Assembly: GCF_036417845.1 (NCBI RefSeq)
Contig: NC_089979.1
Location: 22,338,458 to 22,402,457, forward strand
From: Apteryx mantelli
Lineage: Eukaryota; Chordata; Aves; Apterygiformes; Apterygidae
DNA length: 64,000 bases
Direction of reading: 5' to 3'
Of the stretch, positions 1-10,900 are shown one piece after another. Each line of letters opens with the position of its first letter. The stretch's first letter is position 1. The notes below the pieces were generated by a model, which was given only the letters and a program-made list of their open reading frames with translations, made no database searches and had not been told where the DNA came from. The position numbers and the translations under genes are program-made.

Positions 1-3000
1 TGTAATGGATAGCTTCCACTTCACTTATTATAGCAGGTAGCTATTACAATTCCAGCTAGTCCCTTCTGCCTTCCTTCCATAACTCCTCCCAGATGACCTA
101 CTGTACTAGTTGAGGTCTATAGTATATCTATTATATATCACAAAAAATACTGTTTGAAATTTATAATTTCTATGGTCTCCTAATATGTCCTTAGCTTCTC
201 AAAGCAATCAGACATGGCATCTTTGGGCATGCTACTAGAACAGATGGCAGACCAAGAACAAATACAGTTCTGCAACTATCTTTGAGGACATACTATTGGA
301 AGCTCAAATCTGGGATTCAAAGAGGGACATTGATTTAAGGTTTCCAGGGGAATGGAAAATTCAGTTCTGCCAGAGATTAAAACACTTAAAGCAGCTTTCC
401 TCCTCTAAAGAAACTGGAAGGAATAAAATTATGTTGCTTGTTTTTGTAAGTATCACTTTCTTGTATGCATGGAAAAGAATTTTCATTTAACGTATAATAA
501 ACAAAGCTGATGTGTATTTCCATTATTACTTGCTTTAGGCTTTGGGGAATCTGAATTTTCTTTTGTTTTCTCCTGTATTCCACTGTTAATACACAGCAAA
601 GGTATAGAGAGCTTTGGCAGGAGCTTATTAATGGGTTCTATAAATATACAGATACAACTTCATGAGGCATTTTGAAAGAGATATTGAAAGATGACTAGTG
701 TTAAGTACTGACACTGTTTTGAAACGTTTGAACTAAATCTTTCATATTGCAGCCCATTAGTTGTAATTTACAGCTTCTTTGGTTCTTTTGACCTGTTCTC
801 TTCATTTGCGAAGTGCTGTATCCTCCATATGTTCTGCACCTTTTCAAATAATTAAATTGTGCTCATTATTTAGTCATTTGTTGTCTTATTCCATTTCATC
901 AGTCTCCACAATTCAGTCATAAATCATTCCGTTTAGAGGCCATTCATTCTAACACACTGTAAGAGAGCAAACAAGCCTGTTGCCAAACGCATCAACTACT
1001 TATTCAGCAAGTCGTTTGTAAATGTTGTACATATTGTGATAGGTTTTTCTGAATATGCGCGACAATGTCTCTACAGGCCAGTCAGAGTATTTGTGTGGCC
1101 CACTCTCTTTGTGATTACATTGCAATGCTCTGGAGTTTGTCCATTGTTTTGTTAATCTCTTTTAACCATTCTCTTGTCCCAGTAACTTATTTTTCCCACT
1201 CTACGTCCTTATTCTTGTTCTGTTTTGCCCCCAACGTCTATTGTCCACTTCCATGATTCCTTAATTCTGACTTCTCAGTCAGCTCATCGCCGTTTTCTCT
1301 TGCAGCCTTGCTCCTTGCCAGAGCTATCTCCCTGCTCCATCCTACAGATCAGTGATTTCCCCTCTCCTTATCTGACTAGTTCTAGTGCCGTTGTTCATCC
1401 CCTTACAATTCTCCTCCCAGTGTCAATCTCAGCTTCTCCAGTTTCCTCTTCCATTTTCTGTACTAGCTCCCAGTCCTTCCTCATCACAGCCCCAGTCTCT
1501 TTGTCCAGCCATCTCCTCACTAGCCCAAGGCTCCTTTCACAACACTCAGAGTTTTTCTCCTTCCCTTCCCCTTTCCCTCCAGACTCCTTTTCTGACTCTT
1601 CTGTTTTTCTTCCCCTTAACATATTCTTTTCCCTAGGGCACTTAAATTAGGCAGCATCCTTTCTTCCCCGCCTTGGGTACCCAGCAGAAGAGAGCACTAG
1701 ACAGTGATGGACAGAATCAGTGTTCTGCATGTTGGTCAGCTGTGGTCTGGAGTATAAAGTGTAATTATATTTTATATAGAAGAAATTATTGCAGTAACCA
1801 CAGTCCAAAGTTTTAATAACGTACTATTTGTCTTGAAGTCTGTTTATGTATCAGTAAAATATAATTTTAGCACAAACACTTACTATTGAATGCTACTTTG
1901 AGAGTTTCAGAGATTGTAGTAACTGTCCAGTTACTACATCTCAGCAGCTTAAGGAGTACCTACAGTCCCTCTTTTCTCTTCCATTAAGAAGAGATCTGGG
2001 AAGATTATCAGATTACTGGGGAAAATTGACTGCTTACATGTGTCACTCTTTTATTGTTTTATAGCAATAGCACAGGCTATACTTGGCAATTTCATGGTCT
2101 AGAGAGTAAATACAGCTCCTAGTGAAAATTGCAGCACCTTCAAGGGGTTTAGCAGAGCATGGGTTATAGGTCAGAATTCTTACCAAGACTAGAGCAGCAG
2201 AATTTGACAACCTTCAGTCCTAATCCTGTGAAACCTGACTGACAGTCTCTGCTGAATGCACTTAAGTAACTATTAGTAGTGGAAATCCCAAGTATTCCTT
2301 ATTTTCAAATGTCTCTTTTGAAAAACAGGGGAGGAGTTGGAGCCCCCCCCTCCTCCCATATCTAAGCATTTAGGATGCATTCAAGTCACCTTTTGTCAAA
2401 TGCAGGTTGCATATCTCAATCATATAGCCAGGAAAACTACTTAAGAATCCAGACACTTAGGTTTTTATGAAATCACTCAATTCCAACTGCTGAGATTTTA
2501 AGAAATCAAAACACTTTAAAACTCACAATGCATTTGCAGAGTTTGGCAAAACTGTGCTACTACTAATACACATACTTTTTGCTAGCAGTCTTCCTAGAAA
2601 TCAAGGCTATCTCCAGGTAATGCCTAGAGTTGCTCTGGAACCTCGTGTTTGTAAGATATCTGAATAACCAGTGACCCTGAATCTGTGTGGCCTATAGAGT
2701 CTAAATCTTACCATGGCTTTAGGAACAAATTAGAATGTGATATGTGTGTCCTGTGTAGGCTTCAATATAATGTAATGTGTAGTCCTTAATTCATGTAAAA
2801 CAATTGCAAATCTTAAACTTACTACCCACTGATATTATGACACTGAGTAAAGGAAAGTTTAGCTGCTTTTGCTTTAGTATTTGGGATCACGGTGCCTTCA
2901 CTGATTACACAGTACGTAAATCAGAAAACTGTCAACAAAACCTCAGTGAAACAATAAAGTCATTTTAGATGATTTTTATGTGCAGCTATAACCAGTCTGT

Positions 3001-3644
3001 CATTCAATTCAATGCTCAGCTAGATACATCTTGGACATAACGTAGGAAAACAAGATGCATTCTTACCTAAAAATAGCAAGACAGCTTCTTTGCTTGACCA
3101 ATATTTTATACCACTTAGCTGGAGTAATATTTGGATGCTCTTTACTGCTGTTGTGAAAACTATATGCTAGACAGCTTTAGCTTACTGATGTTGCAACTGA
3201 AGAAACAAAAGCAAGACTTCTGGAGAGTGCCACGGGTCCCACCCCTGATTTACTCATAAATACCAATGAACAAAAGACCTTTCTGATTTTCACCATGTTT
3301 AATAAGCATTGCAGGACCAGAGCAGGAAAAAGATGATAGAAAGGATGGCAAAGTTTAATAGCATAAATAGCCAAGCACGCTTTCTTTCTCAGAAAATAAA
3401 TATGAAACAAAGAGAACACAACAGCTGGTTAATGCACTGTCCCAGTCCACTGTTATCAAAGGTAACCACCACTCATTGACTCCGGTGACTAGCATGACAA
3501 TAGTAAGAGTCACATTTCAAAAGTGCCCATTAATACTGAAAATTTCAGTTCTGACAGTATGTAAAAGCCACTCTTATTACAGAACATCTTACAGCCATCA
3601 TTGATTTCAATAGGAGGTTTGAGTTTTCTGAATAAAACAGATTA
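1..3644. other. Intergenic DNA left of OTUD6B
   Basis: AT-rich unique-looking sequence with no exon that I can recognise. The short open frames here lack splice context, codon bias or familiar motifs. In the human order the next gene on this side is PIP4P2, transcribed away from OTUD6B, but no part of it is visible. The one compositional feature is the pyrimidine-rich tract listed separately. Confidence 0.6.
1170..1650. repeat. Pyrimidine-rich low-complexity tract
   Basis: About 480 bases in which the + strand is strongly enriched in C and T, with repeated short words of the type CTCCCAGT, CTTCTCC and TTTCCCTCC. One + strand frame stays open for 141 codons (1225-1650) and a second for 83 (1385-1636). 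The predicted peptides are almost pure Ser/Pro/Leu/Phe, as expected when TCC/CTC words are read in any frame. I read this as a degenerate repeat, not a gene. The family was not identified. Confidence 0.55.
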
Positions 3645-3828
3645 ATAGAGTCATAAATTTCAATACCAGAAAGGATCATTATGATAATCTAGTGTGACTT
3701 CTTTGCATTTTAAAAGAGAACTTTAGTAAATGATTCTTGTCTGGAGCCCATAACTTACAGTTCAGGTACACCGTATTCATAGTAACGCATCCAGTCTTGA
3801 TTTAAGACTTGTGTAACAGTGAATCTAT
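3645..3828 (-). mobile_element. Ancient CR1-like LINE fragment, left half
   Basis: The stretch begins TAGAGTCATAAATTTC and continues with CCAGAAAGGATCATTATGAT, then ATCTAGTGTGACTTC. It matches the reverse complement of the 3' part of an old CR1-type element that is common in turtles and crocodilians; this is from memory of the family, not a search. It is far more diverged than the other CR1 copies in the window. It breaks at the LTR insertion at 3829. The bases after the LTR (from 4337, CTATCACAT) appear to continue it, because the expected wording there is close to GAATCCACCACAT. Confidence 0.5.
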
Positions 3829-4336
3829 TGTTAGAGAATATTGGACTGAAGCTGTCTAGAATTAATTGCTTAGCATAACTTGCTTAGCATTAGTAGCTAA
3901 ATTTGCTGAAGCCTTAGGCCTCAGGCTGTGAATTTTTACCTAGATAAGTAAAAGGGGGCCCCAGAGCCGGTTCAAGCTGGAGGGATAAAGAAGTTACACG
4001 GACAGCAGGAGTAGCAGACCTTGAAGATAAGAAAAGAAGCAGCCTGCCTAGAGACAATGAAGGGGCCCAGTGAAGAAGGGGAAGAACCCAGACCTAACTA
4101 TTACTGTTGGTCCAAACTATCGCTTACGGGGTGGGGAATTTAGATTGTAAGGGTATAATTGCCCAGGGATTTCTTTGTTCGGGGTCCCTCTTCAGAGGCA
4201 CCCAGCTCGAGCTGTAATCACCACGTGTGTATCATTAAATTTTATTTCTCTCCAATCTGACTTCGAACTTCTGCCTCAGCAGGAACCTAGGGTCAGACCC
4301 TGTTATGGAGGCCGGTGAGTCTGATTTTCCATAACA
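3829..4336 (+). mobile_element. Solo LTR of an endogenous retrovirus, 508 bp
   Basis: The element starts TGTTAGAGAA and ends TCCATAACA, giving the inverted termini TGTTA/TAACA with the usual TG...CA ends. The 4-bp sequence CTAT flanks it directly on both sides (3825-3828 and 4337-4340), which is a perfect target-site duplication. An ATTAAA poly(A) signal lies at 4234-4239, about 100 bases from the 3' end, which supports + orientation. No internal retroviral genes and no second LTR are present, so this is a solo LTR left by recombination between the two LTRs. A 4-bp duplication fits the class I (gamma-like) group; the subfamily was not identified. Confidence 0.8.
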
Positions 4337-4480
4337 CTATCACATTGCAGATAAAGTGATTTATAGTTAGTTATCTCTAGTTTCAGTTTGATTTTTTTCA
4401 CTTCAGCCTCTAACGATTAGATTTTATTATGAATTTATCTGTTAAACCATCTTTTCTATACAGGAGTCATAATTAGCCAA
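4337..4480 (-). mobile_element. Possible right half of the ancient CR1-like fragment
   Basis: The fragment at 3645-3828 should resume after the LTR and its 4-bp duplication. The first 15 or so bases fit; beyond that the sequence is too diverged for me to follow, so the right boundary is a guess. Confidence 0.25.
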
Positions 4481-4483
4481 ACT

Positions 4484-5300
4484 GAGTTTATATACAGTAA
4501 GGCTTTACTGAAGGGTTAGAGCATCAGAGAAGAAAAATGTGCAGAATTTGTGGGGAAAAACACACACATCCATACTGACGTACATGGTCCTGATGAGCTG
4601 GCAGGTCAAGAGGTCCTTGTGGAGCCAGGATTCCTGGGGCAAGCAGGTAGAGAGAGGCAGGGCCCATAGGGCAGGCAGCACAGAAGGCCGTGTCAGGCTC
4701 TTGAAACAGGCAGGGAGAGCAGGTGACACACTTACAGCTCTGGCGGTCCCACAGCACCTCCATGACTGCAGATCTCTGTGACGGCAGTTCCTGTCCCACC
4801 AAATTCAGGATTTTGTCCTTTTATAAGATGTTTTCACTTCTACACAGCTGGTAGCCTTTGGCGTGCACCCCCTGAGCTGCACACTTTGTGATACTGGTGA
4901 GTGTTACTGTTGCAGGTCATAGCAAATACCTCCTCCTGCTGCTGGTTGTTTTCCTCTTGCATAGCTGTTGCTGCTTATCTTTGGTATGCTCAGAGCAGTC
5001 TTTTTCATAGCTCTCAATGTTGTGCAACAACCAGTACTTGACCAACAGTGAGTTGTTTATTTTTGGGGCCTCTGTTTTCATCCTATTACAGTATTTTCAG
5101 TGCCTTTGCTGTTGTCCCATGCTTAAACTCCATTTCATAACAAGAGACACCTGGCACCAAGCTTCAGTTCACACAGCAGGTTCTCACAACAGGTTGGTAA
5201 CAAGCCCAGCAGGCCAGGACAGAGGCCTTGCAAAGCTGGCACAAGGCCCGTGGCCTGCTGCTAGCAACAGCAACACTTTTCTGACTGGCCAGTGACAGTC
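4484..5300 (-). mobile_element. LTR-like or other retroelement block, unclassified
   Basis: About 800 bases with higher GC than the flanks. Read on the minus strand it has the layout of an LTR: a promoter-like TTATAAAAGG near 4817, then about 300 bases without an obvious gene, then an AGTAAA signal near 4508. At the other end a minus-strand start of the type TGTCACTGGCCAG lies near 5297. I found no matching target duplication, no primer binding site and no coding remnant, so a diverged unique sequence remains possible. Overlapping open frames of 74-92 codons (4505-4802 and 5017-5295) have no recognisable homology. Confidence 0.35.
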
Positions 5301-7190
5301 TGTGTCATTCTGGAGCTTCATTTAATTGTTTATTTAATCCTCATCTGGATAAACTAAACACTGAATAGAATTTAAATCATCCCATTGTAAGGTATTCCAA
5401 GTCTTGGGTCATTTCTTTAGGTCTTTTTGGAACTCTCCAATTTTTTGACGTTTTTCTGATGTATGGGTGTTTGAATTGAGAACACTCTGGTAACAGTCCC
5501 ATTAATGCTAACATAATGGTAGTACATCTCTAGGTTTTGCTTGGTAGTTTTTGTTTATTTTATATTTCATGGCAGAAAATGAAGCTCTTGTTTAGCTGGC
5601 TGTGTAGCATGACCTTCCATACATTTACTTGCTCACTCCTCTCTAAAATGCAGCCCCCCATACTTAGTGTGTCCTAAAATCTTCATTCCTACATCACCCT
5701 GATCTCAACTGTATTAATATATGTGTTGTTCAGCTGAGGCTAGCATATCATAAGATCACTTTAATCACCCTACCAGGCTTTATCATCACTCACCACTTAC
5801 TTACATTTGGTTACTTGAAGATTTCACTGGTATTTATTTTATATTTTGTTTCAGATTACTGCTAAAGATATAAAAGAACTCTGGACCAAGAATAGTCACT
5901 GTACAGACCCCATTAGATGTAGTTGTGTTGAAGGGAAGGAGCTCCTATTACCATTTTCCTGAAAGACTTACACTTGTAGTCCCACAAAACATTGGAGAAC
6001 AGTGCCTGCATAAAGGATGGGATTAGATCATATGTCTGAACATCTAATTACAATGTCTTGTTATGATAAAAAAAAATACATTGTTTTTTCTTGGCTATAA
6101 CTTTATGAACTTCTAAAAGATGTAAGAGGTAAAAAACAGTATTTATTATTTCTGAATATAAAACATTTTAAAGAACACATATTAAATGTTTACATATACA
6201 TGCATGTGTGCATAAATATATATCATTGGCAAACTGATATAAAGCATATATGTTGGACAAGGCATATCTAATCCAAATCTGGATTTGTCCTTATTCTAGA
6301 TCTGCTGGTAGCACACAGAAATATTTACAGGCCACCACAGTATTTCCCAATACTAACCTATTTTTCTAGCTGAAAGCTAACCCTTCCCCCCCCCTTCTTT
6401 TTGGATGAGATTTTTTTTTTTTCTAGCTGACAGTTGTCAAGTCTGTGATCTGGTTTTATGCCAACGGGCAGGTAAAATCCAGTAGAGGTAAGGGCGTAAT
6501 ATGTTATATATCCAGGATACAGATATTGAAATCTAAGAACTATTTAAATTTCAACAGTACTATATAGGAAATCTACAAACTGGGGTCTTGTTCTGTACAC
6601 TAATGAGGTTGGACCCTTCATCTTAAGATTTGGCTTCATATTTCTTTAAGGGTTTCCTTTCTTTGCACTTGACATTGTATTTCTTGCAGAGGATTTGCTG
6701 ATTAAAATGTGAAATATTAATAGCAGTGTCATCATAGTTAAGCACAAATGTATTGTTTCCATCATCAAACACTGCTTAATTTTAATAATTTTCAAAGCAG
6801 TTAAAGCTTATAAAAGATTATAACAAATCATTTCACTGTGGTGCAAACACAAACTACAAACATCACAGCTTTGAAAATCAAAGTATTTTTCGTGTACCTA
6901 TTAACTTTAAATAACTTCAGGTAAAAAAACTACACACACAGAGCACTATATACTTTGCAGAAAAGTGAACAGGCTAAATCATTTTTTTTCTCGACGTGAT
7001 AAATCATGAATAAATCACAGATTCGTTTCTTAACTCCATCCTTCCCCTTTACCGGGATTTCACCTCGAGTTAATTGAGTTAAATATACCCTTTTCTCTTG
7101 GTGAGAACGCGTCCATCGTAAATCCTGAACCAGGCAAGCGGTTCGGTGAAGTAGCTTCGTAGCTGTCGGAGACTGAAGTGAGGAAGGGGG
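5301..7190. other. Upstream intergenic DNA of OTUD6B
   Basis: AT-rich sequence with short homopolymers (a C-run near 6385, a T-run near 6411) and no recognisable exon or repeat. It leads into the GC-rich promoter region from about 7190. Distal regulatory sites may be present but cannot be named from the sequence. Confidence 0.5.
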
Positions 7191-7199
7191 TTGTTTTCC

Positions 7200-7960
7200 T
7201 CGCAGAAACGGTCCTTTTTGCACACGAAAACCGCGGCGGCGGCTCCCCCCTGCCCCATTTTTCCTGTGCTCTCACAACCTGAGAGCGAAAGAAACTCTGC
7301 TTCTTCCTGCTGCGACCCCGGCTCACGGCCCGTAACGTATGGGCAGAAGGGGGGGCCGCATCGGGCGCACAGCCGGTACCAGGGGAGGCGGGAGCGGGCG
7401 AGTCCGCTCGCAGCCGCAGCCGCAGCCGCAGGCGGCGCATCTGTCGAGACGCGACCAGCGCGTCCGTTGGCGGGGGGGCGGGGCGGGGCCGCGCCGGGGG
7501 GGCGGGGCGGGCGGTCGCGCTGCCGGAAGCGCCGCGTGCTCCCGCCTCACGCGGCGGGTCGGGGGTCACGTGCGCCGCCCCGGCTCCGGTCGTGCCGCGG
7601 GGCGCCCATGGAGGGCTCCGGGGATGAGGAGCCGGGGGCGGACGAGCCGCTGCAGCAGCTCGTGAAGCGGCAGCGCAAGGAGAAGAGGGAGCTTCAGGGT
7701 GAGGGACGCGGGGGCCCGGCGGGGGGCGAGGCCCTGGGGGCCGGGGGAGCGGCAGGGCGCCCCCCCCCCCCCGGCGCTGGCCCGGTCTCCGCGGGGGCGC
7801 GCGGCCGGGCCCCGGCGGCCCGCGGCGGAGGCGGGGGGCGCCCGTCGCCCGGGGCGGGCCGGACCCGGCCCGGCCCCCGCCTGCCGCCCTTCCGCCGAGG
7901 TGCTTCCGCGGGGGCGCGGCTGGCGGCGCCGCGGGGGGCGCAGGTTTTAGGGCGCCCGGC
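7200..7960 (+). promoter_or_regulatory. CpG-island promoter of OTUD6B
   Basis: About 760 bases of very high GC and CpG content in an otherwise AT-rich region, spanning the OTUD6B start codon at 7608. Visible promoter motifs are a GC-box cluster around 7476-7490 (GGGGCGGGG), an ETS-type CCGGAAG at 7523-7529 and an E-box CACGTG at 7567-7572, all just upstream of the start codon. There is no TATA box, which fits a housekeeping gene. The island reaches more than 350 bases upstream of the start, which would allow divergent transcription; human OTUD6B has an antisense lncRNA at its promoter. The C-run near 7761-7771 is a likely sequencing difficulty. Confidence 0.85.
7608..7698 (+). CDS. OTUD6B: OTUD6B coding exon 1
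   Basis: Encodes residues 1-30 plus the first base of codon 31. The start MEGSGDEE differs from the human N terminus, but [12 protein letters not shown] matches human RRHRKEKKELQ. The ATG sits in GGCGCCCATGG, with a purine-free -3 position but G at +4. The donor is CAGG|GTGAGG (phase 1). Upstream in-frame GC-rich sequence is open, but homology begins here. Confidence 0.93.
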
Positions 7961-10900
7961 GGAGAGATGAGCTGGGAGGTGCCGGGAGAGGTGGCGGCTC
8001 CTGTCCGGCGCCACGCTTTGCCTACCTTGTTACAGTAGATTAACGTGACTAAGTAGTTTTGTTAGCTGAATTCACGTGGATTGGGGGCTCGTGGTCGATT
8101 GCCACCTTCTTGTTAAGCTTTTCTCGTAGTTAGGTACTGATAAGGTCGTTTGTATGTTTGGCCTCTTTGGTATCTAATGAAGTAGGTCAATCTGCAGCCT
8201 GTCATCAGTTAGAGGATTAAAGAATAGGAGAGAGACTATTTGTCTGCATGTTGTCATGAAATCTGTAGGATTGCTGTTTTTGAGATGTCTCTTCTTTCCT
8301 CGGATTTGATCAATATTGAAATGAGGGCTAGGAGCCAAGACTTACGGTTAAGTGGCTGGAACACATGGTTCATTAATTAGGAAAGGCTAAGGGAGATGTG
8401 TGTTTAGCCTAGGGAAGAGAAGGTAAAAATGGAGTATTTAGTTGCAGTCTTCTGCCACCTAAGAAAGGAGAGATACAGCAGACATAACCAGACTGTTCCT
8501 GGCTAGGAGAGGCAAGTGACCTACAGGCATTACCCCCTTGAAAAATGTGTTCTTGAGAAGTGCACCTGATGGATAGCAAAATAATTTTTTCATAAGAATT
8601 AAAGTAATATGGATCTCAGCCCCTGAATATCTAGCACCTCCTCCACCTGATGATCCTCTCCATTCTCTGCACCATTTGTACTCTCTTTGTGTATTTGTGT
8701 GTGCTCCTTAAGTCCTTGCATGGATTTTGTTCTCACTTTTAATTTTTATGAACAATGTTGCTTCTACTGCTTAGTCACCCTCACAGTACAAAAGTTTTTT
8801 TTCTTATATTCAGATGGAACTTTCTGTGCTTCAGTTTGTGCCTGTTGCCTCTTGTCCTGTCACTGGGCACGAGTGAGAAGGGAGGGTGTAAGGAAGATGG
8901 AGCCTTTCATCTATCTGTACACATTAATAAGATCCTTCCTGAGCCTTCTCTTCTCCAGTCTAAACAATTCCTGCTCTCTCAGCCTTTCCTCATATGAGAG
9001 ATGATCCAGTCCATTAATCATCTTAGTAGCCCTTCGCAGGACTTCCTCCAGTAAATCCATATCTCTCTTATACTGGGGAGCCCAGAACTGGACACAGCAC
9101 TCTAGGTGTGGCCTCACCAGTGTTGAGCAGAGGGGAAGGATCACCTGCCTGGACCTTCTGGCAATGCTCTCTCTCCCTAATGCAGCCTTCTTTGCCACAA
9201 GGGCACCTTGTTGGCTTGTGGTCAACTTGTTGTCCACCAGGACTCCCAGGGCCTTCTCTGCAGAGCTGCTTTCCAGCCTGTCAGCCCCCAACCTGTACTG
9301 ATGAACAGGGTTATTCCTCCCTAGGTGCAGGACTCTGCACTTCCTTCCCTTTGTTGAACTTTATGAGGTTCCTCTCTGCCCATCTCTCCAGCCTGTTGAG
9401 GTCCCTCTGAATGGCAGCACAGCCCTCTGGTGAATCAGCCACTTGTCCCAGTTTTATATCATCAGCAAACTTGCTGAGGGTGCACTCTTTCCCTCCATCC
9501 AGGTCACTGATGAAGAAGTTGAATAGGATTGGACCCAGTACTGACCCCTGGGGGACACCGCTAGCTACAGGCCTCCAATTAGACTTTGCACCATTGATCA
9601 CAACCCTCTGAGCTCTGCCATTTGGCCAGTTTTCAGTCCCCCTCACTGTCTGCTCATCTAGCCTGTACTTCCTGAGCTTGTCTATGAGGATGTTATGGGA
9701 GACAGTGTCAAAAGCCTTACTGAAGTCAAGGTAGACAACATCCGCTGCCTTCCTGTCACCTACCAAGACTGTAGAAGGCTATCGGGTTGGGTGATTTTTT
9801 CACCTTTGTGAATCCATGCTAACTGCTCTTGATCACCTTCTTGTCCTTTAGGTACTTGGAAACGGGATCCCAGATTCAGGTATACAGGAAAGGCTCCATC
9901 ACCTTTCCAGGCATCGAGGTGAGGCTGACTGGCCTGCAGTTCCCTGGGTCCTCTTTCTTGCCCTTTTTGATGACTGGGGTGACATTGGCTTTCTTCCAGT
10001 CCTCAGGCACCTGTCCTGATCACCATGAGCTTTCAAAGATGTCACTGTGAGGCCACTCTCAATCATCAGCCAGTTTCCTCAGCACTTGTGGGTGTATCCT
10101 GTCAGGGCCTGTGGACTTGTTTATGTCCAGTTTTCTTAAATATTCCCTAACTTCATCCCCTTTCACCAAAGGAAAGTCTTCCATTCTCCAGAATTTCCCC
10201 TGGTCTCTGGGGCCTGGGATTCCTGAAAACCAGTCTTACCAGTAAAGATTGAAGCAAAAAAGGCGTTCAGTACCTCTTCTGTATCCTTTGTCACTGGGGC
10301 CCCTGTCCCATTCAGCAGTGGCCTACATTTCCTCTGGTCTTCCTGCTGCTGCTGCTGTACTTACAGAAGCTGCTCTTGTCCTCGACATCCCTTGCCAGAT
10401 TAAACTGCAGATGGGCTTTGGCTTTCCTAGCCTTGTCCCTGCATGCTCAGACAATTTCCCTATATTCCTCCAGGGTCACCTGCCCCTGCTTCCACCTTCT
10501 ATATACTTCATTTTTATATATGAGTTTTGCCAGGAGCTCCTTGCTTATCCATGCAGGCCTCCTGCCGCCTTTGCTTGACTTCCCACTCATTGGGATGGAC
10601 CATTCTTGAACTTGGAGGTGATTCTTGAATATCAACCAGCTTTCTTGGACCCCTCTTCCTTCTAGGGCCCTAGCTCGTGAGATTCTTCCAAGCAGCAGGC
10701 CAAGGTCTGCTCTACTGAAGTCCAGGGTGGGGTCCTACTTTTTGCCCTGCTCCCTTCTCTCAAGATCCTGAGTTCCTGGTCACTGCAGCCAAGGCTGCCT
10801 AACCTTCACATCCCTAACTAGCCATTTCTTCTTTAATACTAATTTTGCTTTTAGAAATGTTATTCTAAGAACAGGTAGACTCTGTTTTTACTTTTAATCT

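Noticed and set aside
1225-1650. 141-codon + strand frame
   Set aside because: It is a translation of a pyrimidine-rich tract; Ser/Pro/Leu-only composition, and a second frame of the same tract is open too.
7060-8014. Many long open frames on both strands around the OTUD6B start, up to 259 codons
   Set aside because: They are rich in Arg, Pro, Gly and Ala and overlap one another in several frames; stops are rare in CpG islands. Only the frame from 7608 to 7698 has homology and correct splice phase.
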